A stretch of DNA of 64,000 bases from Lobosporangium transversale (GCF_002105155.1 NW_019029004.1:124001-188000), one strand, 5' to 3'. Shown: positions 46,920-61,968, numbered from the stretch's first letter. Program-made: numbers and translations. The notes: a model not told the origin generated them from the letters alone.

Positions 46920-48176
46920 TTAATGAAGCTTTGCGGCCTTTTGTTGTGCATGTGGATCCAATGTCAAAGCAGGTGCAAATCCTTTCCAAAAGTAAACCGA
47001 GGGTTGCAAACCCTTGGCGACATAATGTTGAAAAGCAATTAACAAGGTTGAGAAATAAACACCCGAGATTGAAAAGACATGCCACCAAGCATGGAGTTGT
47101 GGGTTCCACTTGAGGACTGACTGAGGGCCCACACCATTGACGAACTCACAAAGGTGTAAATCGATCAACCAGATTGTCACTGCAAAAAAATAAACACCTA
47201 TTGCCCGAGTAATCAGCCAAGAAGAATCGTTTTGTCCACCTCGAATCGAAATGATAGTCTTTTGTTGACGATGAAGGACTGTGACATAGTAAATGATAAT
47301 GAGTTGTAGGATTCCAAACGATCCTTGAAACGTATAGAATTGGATCTTGCCACCAGTAATCGAGACAAAGATTGTTGTCAAAACTAGTTTTTTTTTTTTT
47401 TGTAGGAGTTTACATGTGAGCATTTTTGATTATTTCACAAAGTTGGTGGCAAATTCCTTGAGGGCATCACTCATGTGCAAAAAGAAAACACCACATTTTA
47501 TAAAGAGATATAGGACTTACAAAGCCATGTTGCAAGACTGATTGGAAGCCAGCGTCCCTGAGCTCCATGCTTATTCTCGATACAAATGAACGCTAGAGCT
47601 GTTGCAGCATAGATCATAGGTAACTCATCTAAACAACAAAAACAACAGAAGCAGTAGCAAAAAGAAAACGAAAAAAGAAAATCAGCAATGTTCGATGACC
47701 AAATAAGACGCTATTGCTTCTCTGTTTTTTTTTTTTTTTTACCGAGAAGCTGCATCTTGTGACGAAGGGTTCCATGAAAGAGAGTTGAGCCAATGCCTAC
47801 AACAGTGATAGTCCTGAATGTCACCTTGAATCGTTTCTCTTTAGTCGGGCACAAATAAAGACCTAATTCTCCCAACAAAATAATGAACAAACTGGAAATG
47901 GTGTTCCAAAACCTATAGGGAAGTGAAGAAAGAAAGAAAAAAAAGCTTTTTTATTAGCTTTTTTTTTTGTTTTTTTTTTTTTTTTTTTTTGTTTATTTGC
48001 TTGTTTCTTCTTCACATCTTCAAGGCGAGCAAAAAAAAAAAAAAAAAAAAAAAAAATCATGGGACATACTCTGCAATATAGTAGGAGACTACATAATTAT
48101 TCTCACACCAATCCACAGATGCTGTATTGGGTGACCAGTATCCAACCTGATCAAAAGACGCAGTTGTTGGTGCCAT
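46920..48176 (-). CDS. Alkaline ceramidase (ACER/Ydc1/Ypc1 family)
   Basis: Four exons, 48176-48070, 47912-47743, 47628-47521 and 47383-46920, give 282 aa with about seven membrane helices. The enzyme hydrolyses (phyto/dihydro)ceramide to a sphingoid base and fatty acid in the ER or Golgi. The joins restore every known site residue by analogy to human ACER3: the calcium site Asp22, Trp23, Glu25, Asn27 and Glu36 (VDWCENNYVVSYYIAEF); Ser78 and the zinc ligand His82 (GIGSTLFHGT); Asp93 (DELPMIYA); and the zinc ligands His226 and His230 (LHAWWH). Chain preference is not decidable. The first intron has a poly-T run near its donor and a poly-A run near its acceptor. It converges with the Src1 gene. 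Confidence 0.93.
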
Positions 48177-48595
48177 AGGATTTAAGGATGTTAAAAAAAA
48201 GAAAAGAAAAAAATTATATATACAGAAGGACTTTGGATTTTCTCTTTGAAAATCCTTTATTTTAAAAAAAAATAAAAAAAATAAAAAAAAGGCAAGAAAG
48301 GAAGGTAGAAACAAAGGCGGTGGTGTATGTTGGGTTTGAAAGAAGAGAAGAAGAAAAAAAAGAAAGAAAGAAAGTAATTCGGTTGAGAAAGGGTTTATTT
48401 TGCAAATGTAATCATCGTCAACTTGCATGTGCTCAGACCCAGCTTGACTTTGCTTCATAAACTTTAAATTAATCAGCTCGGCTCCCTTCCTTTCTCATAT
48501 CGCACTCCACAATGGCAAAGCACACCAGGCATCATATGTATCCTCCTTCATATTGTCGCAATCTGGTCTGGTACTACCGCCAAGGAAAGCGAAGG

Positions 48596-48627
<32 letters not shown>

Positions 48628-49112
48628 AATCTTCCTATATATGGGTATATTATTGGTAATACTTGGGGACATTTGAAGAAATACCAAGGAAACACGAGGA
48701 ATGCTATAAACCGTTTAGGGCCAACGAAGGAGCCGAGCGTACTAATTAATCTCTACCAGTCTACCCTTGTGTTCGGTCGCTGACAATTTTTTTTTCCTCC
48801 ACAAAAAGATTTTTTTAGTGCAAGACAATTTATTTTTTTTTTCGGCAGAATTGTCCCTAATCATTATCGCTATCCGCTTGTGGGAAATGAGAGCACATCT
48901 CTTTCAAACATCGATGCCTTTCATATTGTTTAAAAAAAAATACATGCAGACACAAATGCCAATGCCAATGCACTGTTTACAACGAACATTCAACGCGCCA
49001 CAAGATATCAGTATATATTTTTTCTTTTTTTTTTTCCTTTTTTATTATTATTATTATTGCTTCCTTGAAGAGCATCAATAGATATCCTTGAAAAGCCATA
49101 TCAAAGGCCCCT
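48177..49112. other. Intergenic region, homopolymer-rich
   Basis: Promoter of the ceramidase gene and 3' flank of GCN5. Contains A/T-rich patches (about 48190-48300), an A-run (about 48598-48626) and T-rich patches (about 48786-48845 and 49017-49060). No gene is convincing. Confidence 0.5.
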
Positions 49113-52333
<3,221 letters not shown>

Positions 52334-52720
52334 TATTTCTCAAATGGAGGATTTGGTGCGAACATGAAATATGTATATTTTTGCAGCAGGAAAGTGATGC
52401 GAATCTCTCGAGATTTGCAACCAAAGTCTTGTTATTGGACTCGTTATCTCTTTACTTTTTTTGTGTATTTATTCTTGTCGAGTGAGTCTTCTATCGCAAC
52501 GTTGTAGTCAGAGAGCGTCAAGAATCCAAACTTAGCACAACTTCATGTTAATCCTTTTTTGAGTTTGACACATTACTTGCAGCAGCAACCTTGCACAAGT
52601 TGTGTGTTAATTTTCACGTACACGTTACGTACAGAAGTATTCGAAGCATTCATTCATTTTTATATGGGCCATCGTTTAAATCTTCATTCCAGTTATCATC
52701 AGCTCAGTTAATTTCAGGCA
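52334..52720. promoter_or_regulatory. Shared divergent promoter of GCN5 and the six-exon small gene
   Basis: 387 bp between two start codons that point apart. No strong core-promoter motif was identified. Confidence 0.5.
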
Positions 52721-54021
52721 ATGCCAGGTTCAGGAGATAGGTAATCGTCATGTACTAACATAGTACCGGGAGAGGAAAAGAAAAAAAAAGAAAAAAGAAA
52801 AAGACGATAGAGTGAAAGAGTAGAATGGAGGAGGTTTACTATGTACGTTAGGTCAGGAACTACATGCATTCCCTTGGAATGAACCTCGGCTGTTGCGTGA
52901 TGTCTGATGGCGAATTATTTAGCTGGACAGCAACTGGGCGTCCATCCTATAAACGACATCCTTAAAAGGACGTCTCTACTTAATCAGGGTAGCTACTCAA
53001 GCAGATCTACTGAGCTCTATTTACTCGTCTAACCCGTTTTGTATTTTTTTTTTCTTCTCTTCATAATTATGATAGAAAGCAAGCTGTTGCTGCTGGTGGT
53101 TCTAGGCGGAAGACATCTCAATGTACAGTTGTATAACATGACCTTTTTGATCATCCTAGTATAATTTTTGATGGCGTTTGGATGTTCCAGGAATTCAGGA
53201 ATTTGGATTGGTCTAATAGCTAAATTGTATTACCATGTTTTAATTTTAATTTTTTGCAAACACCTCTATACATGTAGCCAACACTCCAACCCCAAGTATC
53301 ATTGCTAGTTCAGAGCTTGGAGTTAAAAGCCAAACCACCGAAGGATACGCTCCCGTCAATAATTTTAACTCACAGGATGTTGTCAACCATTTCGATCGTA
53401 GTAAGTTGGTGTAGAAATATTGATATGTTTTTTTTTTCTAAAAAAAAAAAAAAAAAAAAAAAAAACATTGCTTCCAATGCATATACTCATGAATACTCCT
53501 TATGCCACTATTTTTTATTTTTACTTTATATCGATGATTTAGCATGGAAAGCAGCACGAGAATACCATAATCAACCTAGCGCGTCAAACACTGGTAATGG
53601 TTAGTCAACGAAGTTTTCTATGGAAGTTTTTGTCGTGCTCGCTATAATGGATGCTGCGCCTCCCCAATGTCTCTAATAATATCGCTAATTGATCGGATTA
53701 TTAATCGACCTATATGTCACACTCTCCTTTTAATACATAGTAAAGTCAGAGATCTACAAAGGAGCAGAGACTATGCCTATGACATGGGCAGACAAAGACG
53801 CAGCCAAAGGTGGGTGAAAAATGACGTTTTAGTGTATTCTTCTTGTGCGACACAGAGTTGAATTCCGTTCCTTTTTTTTTTTTTTTTTTGTCACAAATGC
53901 TTACCCAAGTCATTATGAGTCGGGAATTGACTCTAAAAATTTGCCGCTATTGCTAGGTCTTATGAGCAATGGGGTTAGCTTTTTGGCCGAACTGAAAAGA
54001 AAGCAAGCTATTGCACCTTGA
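52721..54021 (+). CDS. Small conserved-looking protein from six short exons, unknown function
   Basis: Exons 52721-52740 (20 nt), 53076-53122, 53278-53400, 53543-53593, 53741-53809 and 53957-54021 join without a frame break to 124 aa. Every join uses GT..AG, and phases agree at all five introns. The protein starts MPGSGDRKQAVAAGGSRRK. It continues through SIIASSELGVKSQTTEGYAP, DVVNHFDRTWKAAREYHN and KSEIYKGAETMPMTWADKD, and ends GLMSNGVSFLAELKRKQAIAP. It is soluble and mixed-charge, with no membrane segment. I do not recognise the family. No exon is long enough to stand out alone, and one intron holds an A25 run (about 53441-53465). It is divergent from GCN5. Confidence 0.75.
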
Positions 54022-54368
54022 TGGTTAAAAAAAAAATGAGAGAGAGACAGAGCTGAAGAGGATTCTAGGAGAAGGAAAATTCAATAAAAATAAAATACTA
54101 GAACTAAAAAATAACAATTGACTCTCTACATATCATTAAAATAATCTTGCATATAACTTATTCATTTCCAAAGGGAGAAAAGATTGATCGAGGTTGTCAA
54201 TTAGAAGTTCCGCGGAGTAATTTTTGCAATTACATGTTTGTGTATAATAATTTGTATTGAATTAAATTTATAGAATTGCAATGAAATACAGCAGATGTTC
54301 CCCTTCTTTCAGACTAGACTAGAACCCTTTTTTTGTCTTGCCATTTTTTTTTTTCCTTTTCCTCTCTT
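54022..54368. other. Intergenic region between converging genes
   Basis: About 350 bp of AT-rich sequence between the small gene and the wall protein gene stops; nothing else recognised. Confidence 0.55.
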
Positions 54369-55670
54369 CTAGAGAAAATAAACAGCGCCGAACAGTGTCA
54401 GAGCAAAGGCCATTATGTTGGCACTCTGGGTCTCGCTAGCGGAGGATGCACGGGCAGGCTTATTATTGGATTTGACCTCTGGACCATTTGGGGTTTTCTT
54501 GTCTTTACTTGCGTCCTTAGTTTCCAATGGGAATGGGTTAGGTGGATTTGCTGGCTTAATAATAGGTCCCTTGTCGAGTGTTTGAGCACTGTCGCCCTTC
54601 TGAGGAAGTTGGATGGGCTCGCCCACATTACTCTTAGATGAACGCGGGTCACCAGCCTTGACAATCTCAAAATAATGTGAGTACGTATCCAGATCTTTTT
54701 CGTGTGAAACGCGAATTGTGTAGTCGTTGGCGGGCTTAAGAGCTGTTGGAACTGTCCATTGAAACGAATGCACCGACTCATCCACACCCCTCTTGAGTAC
54801 CGCCACTTCGCGCAAGTCCTCTTTTGGCCCTTGCATCAAACGGATATCGACAAGAGTCTTAGACTTGAGGTTCTTGGCATATTCAGCATCTGGATTAGGA
54901 CCCCAGGCGATGACATAGGTGCGGCCCTGTTCCCAGACGCTAGATCCATATGGCTGGACGAGCCATAGTGGACTCGTGTAGTCGAGAGAGATACTTTCGG
55001 TTGGCTTGTTATTGCTATTGTTATTGTGGCCATCAGTTGGAACGGCTCCTCCCTCAGCCTCTTTGCCCCCAGTTCCTCTCTCTTCACCACTGGCAGGCGC
55101 CGTCTTTCCTCCTTTACCAGTGGTGGGCGCCGCCTTTCCTCCTTCACCAGTGGAGGGTACCTTCTTTCCTTCTTCTTTACCGGTGGTAGGCGCCTTCTTC
55201 CCTCCATCACCAATGGTGGGTGCCTTCTTTTCCTCCTCTTTACCAGTGGTAGGCGCATTAGCGTCACTGCTCTTGTCTTCAGCGCTCCCTTGGTCGTTCT
55301 CAGAAACCTTCTTGCCTCCCTTGCTGTTATTATCTTTGTCAACTCCTTTGTGCTCCTCGTCGTGCTTACCCTCCACGCCTTCATGATTATTGCCGCCTCC
55401 CTGATGGTTCTTGCCATAAGGGTCATTCTTATCACTCTCATCATTGTCATTGCTCTCTTTGGCTTTATTGCCATCAGGACCTTCCTTCTTTCTGGGTCCA
55501 TCATTATGAGCCTCTACATTATGTTCACGATGCTTGGTAGCTCTCTTGGGTTCATCTCGCTTCTCTAAGCCAGTACTATAAGAGCGGTGCCCATGGATGG
55601 ATCTGTCGACATTAATAGCTGCCACAGCAGCAGCCAAACAGAGAATACCGGAGATCGAAGTAATCTTCAT
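54369..55670 (-). CDS. Kre9/Knh1-like, probably GPI-anchored cell-wall protein
   Basis: A single exon of 433 aa. Residues 1-18 are a signal peptide (MKITSISGILCLAAAVAA). Residues about 40-220 are hydrophilic low complexity (Lys/Glu/Asp/Asn/Gly). They contain degenerate repeats of about 9-11 residues around the motif KAPTTGKEE (variants KVPSTGEGG, KAAPTTGKGG, KTAPASGEE). The folded domain (about 230-345) matches the Kre9/Knh1 N-terminal family: LVQPYGSSVWEQGRTYVIAW, VDIRLMQGP, SFQWTVPTALKPANDYTIRV and YSHYFEIV. The C-terminus has a small-residue cleavage region (SSASETQSAN) and a hydrophobic tail (IMAFALTLFGAVYFL), as expected for GPI addition. In yeast the family is needed for beta-1,6-glucan. 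That role here is inferred. Confidence 0.85.
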   Translation of the reverse strand: MKITSISGILCLAAAVAAINVDRSIHGHRSYSTGLEKRDEPKRATKHREHNVEAHNDGPRKKEGPDGNKAKESNDNDESDKNDPYGKNHQGGGNNHEGVEGKHDEEHKGVDKDNNSKGGKKVSENDQGSAEDKSSDANAPTTGKEEEKKAPTIGDGGKKAPTTGKEEGKKVPSTGEGGKAAPTTGKGGKTAPASGEERGTGGKEAEGGAVPTDGHNNNSNNKPTESISLDYTSPLWLVQPYGSSVWEQGRTYVIAWGPNPDAEYAKNLKSKTLVDIRLMQGPKEDLREVAVLKRGVDESVHSFQWTVPTALKPANDYTIRVSHEKDLDTYSHYFEIVKAGDPRSSKSNVGEPIQLPQKGDSAQTLDKGPIIKPANPPNPFPLETKDASKDKKTPNGPEVKSNNKPARASSASETQSANIMAFALTLFGAVYFL

Positions 55671-57417
55671 GGTGAAATGCTTAGATGGTTGCCTTTCTGA
55701 TTTTTGATGTTTTTCTTCTCCTTTTTTCTAAGAAAGAAGGGAAAAAACTAGATACTAAAACTGTGGCGGATATAGATTATGGGAGTTAAAAAGATTCAAC
55801 TAATAGAGTAAGAGAGTAAGGGAGCCGATGGGAAACGGGGTGTTGTCGAGGGTAGGATGGAAAGGGATGTGTTGTGGTGCTTATATCAGTTCTTTTACAA
55901 AATACGGTATTCGCTGCAGTTTCTCTTTTTTTTTTCTGTTGAAACGAGCGACTCACAATCATAGCTTCAGCTTTATATTGCGCGCTTTTTTTCCCTCCAT
56001 TTCCTTGCCTCTTTTCTGTAGCACTTTCAGTCGAAGTTGAGATGCGGAATGAGACCTGAAGACATGAGGGTTTGATAGTTACTTTTCAAATGTCTAAGAC
56101 AAATGGTGGTGAACCCGATGGTTCAAAAAAATTAAAACGCGACACGAACTATATTTATTATCATGATTACTATTATTGACCTATTTTGGTAGACTACCGG
56201 TCCTCTGATCAATCAAATTTTTAAACGGACCAAAGGTAGATGAATGACGAGAAACGACCGAGCACATCGGAAGTTGGAATCGTGTTCTGTGCAAAAGCCG
56301 CGCTGTATGATGGCTTCTACGTCATTGTAAGACAAGAAAAAAGTAGATATTTTAGTGTTACATTTGGTTTGGGTGACACGAAAGAAATGGTAACAATAAA
56401 AAAATGAAGACTCACCAACTGAGTGAAATAAGCATTCTTGAGTACAGGGTCTGCTATGCTCACCATTGAAGGCGTATTTTGTATACATATTTAGCCTTTC
56501 CCCTTATCACTGTCTCATTCCATGACAAAAGATCGGCATTTGTAATGGTCACAAAGCAAGGCTCAGTAAAATCGAAAGCCGGTGAGCACAAAAAGAAGCA
56601 TCTCAAGCTACAAGGCTGCTAACATCAATAATGGATCATTTATTGTGTAATCAGACAAAAAAAGATATGGATGCGAACCAGTACTTGGCCAACGAGTTTC
56701 AAAGTATAATAGTGATACGTTTGTGGCGATCATCATCCAAGAGGACTTTCTTTTCTCCTTGTTTCTTCTTATAATTCTCCTTCCTTACTCTCTCCTCGAT
56801 TGCCAATTTGCCTTGTTGCCTCGCTTTACCTCATTGCTTCTACTACCTTTAGCCCGCTAGTCTACTCTATATGCTGATAAAGCTCCAATTATCCAATACT
56901 AAGCCGTGGATTGCATTACTCATGCTCATTTGATACCTTTTTTTTTGTTTTAGTCTTAATGCATGATGGTATTATATCAAAGTCTTTCTTCAACTGAAGT
57001 AAATTTCGTCTGTCAGGTGAGATGTTTAGACGTTTCTAAAACTATGTATTGTACTTTTGTAAAAATAAAGAGGCACAGTCAAAACGCAGTTGGATTATCG
57101 GGGGATTGGTCCATTGACCGTCACTTAAACGTTAATTTTTTTCTTAGTTTTTTTTGAGTGGCAAAATAAGAGATGCATGTCAGGGCAAAGACTTTATGCA
57201 TTAAATTTACTTTTGCATTTCAGTGCCGAACATTTTTTGAATTTAACCGTGGAAACAACAAATAATGACACGAATAGCAGAAGAATGAAGTACGCCGCAG
57301 CCACCAGTACTTACATATCACAATGACATATGCAATTCGTTTGTAAAAAGAGAGAGGGAATAATCAGAATTGGCAGAGTGAGAACGAAAATTCTAATGAA
57401 TAAGTAAATGAGCAAGA

Positions 57418-57500
57418 AAGTGAATGTGTGAGTGCTAGAGTGAGTAAGCGAGTGTTTAAGTGAGGTGTGTAAATGAGTGAGTGGTTGAGTGAGGGTGTCA
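57418..57500. repeat. Imprecise GAGTG/AAGTGAG tandem repeat
   Basis: Repeated GTGAGTG-like units of variable spacing over about 80 nt, purine/GT-rich on the + strand. Confidence 0.6.
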
Positions 57501-57938
57501 ATAGATAGAAGAAAAGTGGAATGTCCATTGGACAAATCAAAACTTTCCCTGCTGCTGTCCAACGCTCTGTTTAACGAAGGTTTTCCTGCATGCTCCAATG
57601 TTGTTTGACAGGGCAGCACCAATGAATTAGCTTTTTCTGTCTGCCGATGCAAAATGTTTGTATAATATTGTTTGATCCCTAATTCATCGAAGTATATTTG
57701 TAATGAGTCTGCATTTGCCGCTGTGATGATCTATTGTTGTTTATGCTGTGGAACGTTGTTTGTTGTGCCTGCGAGCGTGACCATTGGTGGGACAATATTA
57801 TTAGATTCTATGCGAGAAAGAGTAAGCAGCCGTTATGCATGTCCCTCCCGCCCAAAAATCGAATTTATTTTAATTTTTACTTTTCATTCAGGGCTTAAAC
57901 TAGTCTAGGCTGTGCGTTGCAACAAAGGGATCAAATCG

Positions 57939-57946
57939 TATAAAAA
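57939..57946 (+). promoter_or_regulatory. Probable TATA box of the 58.2-kb gene
   Basis: TATAAAAA followed by a CT-rich leader of about 260 nt that ends in the start context caatcATG. Confidence 0.4.
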
Positions 57947-58210
57947 CTCATCCTCCACCCACCTACTTTTCTTCATCAACACACTTGCCCTGGTAGCACA
58001 AGAACAGACAATAAGAGAATACAGCTGCAAAACAACAACAGCACACAATTACCTTCATTCTCCTTCTTTAACCCTCTTCATCCTTCATCCATTCTACCTT
58101 TCCATTTTAAAGTTAATTGCTTTTAGCCAACTCGCTTGCCAACTTCTAGCTCCTCATCACACACATAACATCTTTTCCTCTTATCGTCTCAAATCCGCAA
58201 GCATTCAATC

Positions 58211-58525
58211 ATGCCTTCCGCTACTTACAACGATCGCGCTGCCCCTGCCAACCGCAGCCAAGTGTACCCAGAGCTGCTTACCGATGCTGCCCGCCAGGCC
58301 CATAACCAAGCCCACCAATATAGTCAAGCTCTCCCCGCAGGAACAACTCGAGCTGATCAAGAACTTGAGGCACTTATGCTTACCATAGAATTAGAAAAAG
58401 ACGTCGATCTGTCAGCATTCAGTAGTAGCGCAACACCCGGCACACAGCCTGCTCCCTCCAACAATGCATCCGGACAACCACAAGGCATCAACCAGTCTCT
58501 GCTCATGTCCGGGTCACGGCCATAA
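58211..58525 (+). CDS. Small soluble protein, unknown function
   Basis: A single exon of 104 aa. The central part is helical and Ala/Gln-rich (ELLTDAARQAHNQAHQYSQA) followed by RADQELEALMLTIELEKDVD. Both ends are Ser/Pro/Asn-rich and probably disordered. No signal or membrane segment. A TATA-like box at 57939 and a CT-rich leader suggest a real, well-expressed transcript. I recognise no family. Confidence 0.6.
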   Translation: MPSATYNDRAAPANRSQVYPELLTDAARQAHNQAHQYSQALPAGTTRADQELEALMLTIELEKDVDLSAFSSSATPGTQPAPSNNASGQPQGINQSLLMSGSRP

Positions 58526-58670
58526 GCGCATCCTGAGGCTCCATTTCTATCCTGATTCCATTCATCATTTCATATTTCTCACCTTTTTGTACATGCCCCA
58601 TTATTGCACATTTATTTAAAAAAATCTTTTTTATCGAATGGTCTCCGTGTCGGCCGGACACTGAGATACA

Positions 58671-58702
<32 letters not shown>

Positions 58703-60735
58703 AAAAGACAAACAAAGAAAGATCGGAAGCTAAGAATATCCTCGCACATACCAACTCTTATTCTCGCTCCGATGTATGACAAGCGAGTTGGTGATATGGA
58801 TGGCTGAGCTCTTTTTAGAGTTTCGGCTAACTTTAAATTACATCACTGACTCAGCCCGCTTCGGGACATTCCTTCCCGCACAATTATCCCATCCATCCCA
58901 TCTTCCCAGTCAAATAAGCATTCTTTCCCAAAAATAGACAAGTCTTTATTCCTCTGCGCGATTTTCTTGATACCCTCCTTCATCATCAACAGACACATCC
59001 ATACATCCAGACTCAAAGAATTCCATTTACATATATATTTGAATATATCCACAGCAGTTTATATTAGATATCATTCTCTTTATATTTTCGATTTTTGTTA
59101 AATATCCATCTGTATTTAAACATATTAACGCAAAAAAAAAAAAAAAAAGCAATGTAAATAAATGAATTCATCCGTACCTACTTCCACAAATATCGCTTCT
59201 CGACTGTCGATTGTAGATGTCCCACGATTGTGTATGCGAAATCCACAATCGTGTGATTGAAATTTTTTTACACGTCCGACCGTTTTTTTGATGTAACATT
59301 CCGTCATAAGAATATTTTGTGCCACACAGAGAATTGACCCTTATTTTACTCAGCTGTGACGAGATAAAACTCAGCCCACGCAGTAATCCAATTGCGATTA
59401 ATATTTTTTCTAATGCATAAATCCAAGTTTATATCATAGCCACTGACCAGCCGCAGCTTGCTATTGTTAGTTTATTTATTTGTTTACTTTAATTCTTAAT
59501 TGAGTTAACGCAACGACGATCATTCTTTGTTTTTTCTCCTTTCCTTCCATGTTTCGTGCCTTTTCTATTTTAAACAAAAAAACTGTTTTCTAAATCTGGA
59601 ATCCAAGCCCTCCATTCGATCAATGCCGAAAAAGATCCTTTTTTATTTATCCACAGATGAAAGTGATACACAAATGCAACGGTCCGCAGCAGATTGAAAT
59701 CCTATATGCCTCTTTATTAGTCACATGCCTACACACCCTGATTTGTTCCGTTCCTGTGGGTTCAGAGGCTTGTTCCTACCACGCAATTAGAGCATTTCAC
59801 ATACTATTCATTGTTATTGTATATTCATATATGTACATTACTCAATGTCGAACATGTCAATCAATCCATGTTTTAGATTGCACTGTCACAGAAGGCGGAT
59901 CTTACTTTCTTCTCTCTCTATTTATTTTTATTTATTTTTTTATTTGTCAAATAATCTACTATGACATTTGGAACTATCACTTATGATGACAACGTACAGT
60001 GCGCCACTATTGTAGGCCCATATAATCATCAGCGCCATCATCATTGTTGTCATTATTTTCTTTTAAGAATCAGTCTATCGTCTTATACCTAAGATACGGA
60101 AAACGAATATGGCAGTGCATCTGTAATGAAATGAACATTCGTCTGCGCTCATCCGTCCAGCTTTTACTCCTTATTCCTTCAATTGAAAGACAGAACATTC
60201 ATCCCCCAGAATGATGCTCCAGTGTGCGTCGTCAAGAATGAGCTCTTCCACCTCCGCCACGTTTATTAAAAAAATAAAAATAAAAATAAAAAATAGGATG
60301 CATAGCAATGTTCCTTTTTCTTATTATATACTGTTGCCACTGGCTTTAAGTTGTATTAAAAGTTCCGAAACGCCCGTCATTCGGCTCGCAGGAAACAAAA
60401 AGAGCATTATTTGCGGCCATATGCAGGAACGAACCTTTGACTGGGAGTGAAGAGAAATGAAGGCTTTTGGTTTTGAAGTCAATATCCTGAAGTGAAAGGA
60501 GGAAAATAAAAAGTAAAAAAGGCTTCCACACTGGTTTCTATAGGATTTATAATGAAAGTATATTATTATTTTATTTTTTCTTACCCTTCAGACAAACACA
60601 TCTTTCTTACTTACTTTCCCTGCTCCTTATATCCTCTACACAATTAAAGCCCTTGCTAGAATATAAGCTCGTGTACATTACGCAAACAAACAAAAAGACA
60701 GACCCGTTTATTGATACCGCTTCTTTGATAAAAAA
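58526..60735. other. Intergenic region
   Basis: 2.2 kb, AT-rich. Has A-runs near 58681-58706 and 59131-59148 and a short inverted repeat CCACGATTGTG / CACAATCGTG (about 59221-59251). The frame at 59657-59986 is hydrophobic but lacks any family feature and is not called. Confidence 0.45.
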
Positions 60736-61062
60736 ATGGCCAGATCATTATCTCCAGTATGGGTTAGAAATAAGAAGCACACCGTTGATCGGACTCGCCC
60801 TACAGTCTCTTTGCTTACTGTTTCCGTCCAGACGGCCGAACATTATCGCAGTCAGAAAGAACGCGATCGTGCGCTTCGTCTTCGGCGTCAGAATGAGCAG
60901 CAGTTGATGCGCAAGATGAAGGCGTTAGAGGCTATAGTGGCAAAAGCAGTAAGAAAGCCCACAACAACAACAGCAGCAACAACTACAACGGTGACGGCAA
61001 CAAAAGCGCCAGTAACAGCAGACCATATTGGACTTTCGAACATGACCCATCCCAAGCACTGA
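60736..61062 (+). CDS. Small basic coiled-coil protein, unknown function
   Basis: A single exon of 108 aa with a good start context (aaaaaaATGGCC). An N-terminal basic part (SLSPVWVRNKKHTVDRTRP) leads to a charged helix (QKERDRALRLRRQNEQQLMR) likely to form a coiled coil, then a Thr/Ala-rich tail encoded by an ACA-rich stretch. No membrane segment. No family recognised. It might be the 5' exon of a longer gene, but the frame ends with a clear TGA. Confidence 0.5.
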   Translation: MARSLSPVWVRNKKHTVDRTRPTVSLLTVSVQTAEHYRSQKERDRALRLRRQNEQQLMRKMKALEAIVAKAVRKPTTTTAATTTTVTATKAPVTADHIGLSNMTHPKH

Positions 61063-61968
61063 TATCCTTAGCAGTTTCCGTATATATTACACGTACAATA
61101 CATGTACATTCACAGCCTGCCTACACAAATTCAGGTTTATCTGAACAATTTCAGTTTAAATAAAGGAATTGCATGAATAGTCTAATTTTATATTATTAAT
61201 ACATGTTTTTTATATGAGGGATGTACAACTGTTCTAAAGGCTTGAACGAGCATGATTTTGATCCTTATTGCAATGATTGCAATGGTTGCCATAAAGCCTT
61301 CATTATTTTCGACCTTAATGTGGACTCTACAGTCGCTCCTTTCTTCGCCTTCTTTTGGGATGGTTCCCTGATCCCCCCTTCATTCCTCAGTCCACTGTGC
61401 CGTCGTTCTTTCGAGCGTGTATAAGGTATACGTCCTTAGGCGAAGAAAGGACAAAAGAACACACTTCTGGTCGTTTGCTTATTAAATATATTTATGGGTT
61501 ATGCCCCTCAAGTACCAAGCTCCATCTAGCTTTATGAGCAAGGCAATATCCGGCTTCAGCCTTTCAAATTCATTCTAGGTCCACATAAATCCACCTCTTA
61601 CTCATTCCTAACCCAATCACCTATAGGAAAGTTATGAATAATAAGATAAATTTTTAAAATACATGTCAAGCACGAAGTGCTGGGAGGGAAAAAAAAAAAA
61701 TCGCGTGTTAAATGTATCGTCTCACAGAGAATTAGAGAGGTGTCTGTGTCTCCAAGGAAAAATTATACTTCCAAGGCTTTCTACAAACACTTCGGGATAT
61801 TAAAATAAAAAAAATAAAAATAAAAACTCGCTTCCATTGCTTTTGCTTTTGCTTTTGCTTTAAAAGACTCGAATAGTATCTGTTTTGAAACGTGTATATA
61901 TGTTCTTTCAAGCTTTTCTTTTTGCTTTTCTTTTTCTTTTTTTTCTCTATCCAGGAGCAACTATAAAT
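61063..61968. other. Intergenic region
   Basis: About 900 nt, AT-rich, with A-run near 61688-61700 and a TTTTGC repeat near 61840-61860. No coding sequence supported. Confidence 0.45.

Larger units (their letters stand above)
55671..58210. other. Long intergenic region
   Basis: 2.5 kb. The wall protein promoter lies at the left end. A possible tiny two-exon frame at 56488-56213 (-) is not convincing. A GAGTG-rich imprecise repeat is at about 57418-57500. The right end is the leader and core promoter of the next gene. Confidence 0.45.

Noticed and set aside
56213-56488. Possible two-exon minus-strand mini-gene (GTGAGT donor; MYTKYAFNGEHS to RSFLVIHLPLVRLKI)
   Set aside because: A 57-residue product with no family and a weak acceptor; could be chance.
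59657-59986. Hydrophobic 109-codon + strand frame
   Set aside because: Cys/Ile/Tyr-rich AT-driven translation, no consistent membrane-protein pattern, poor start context.
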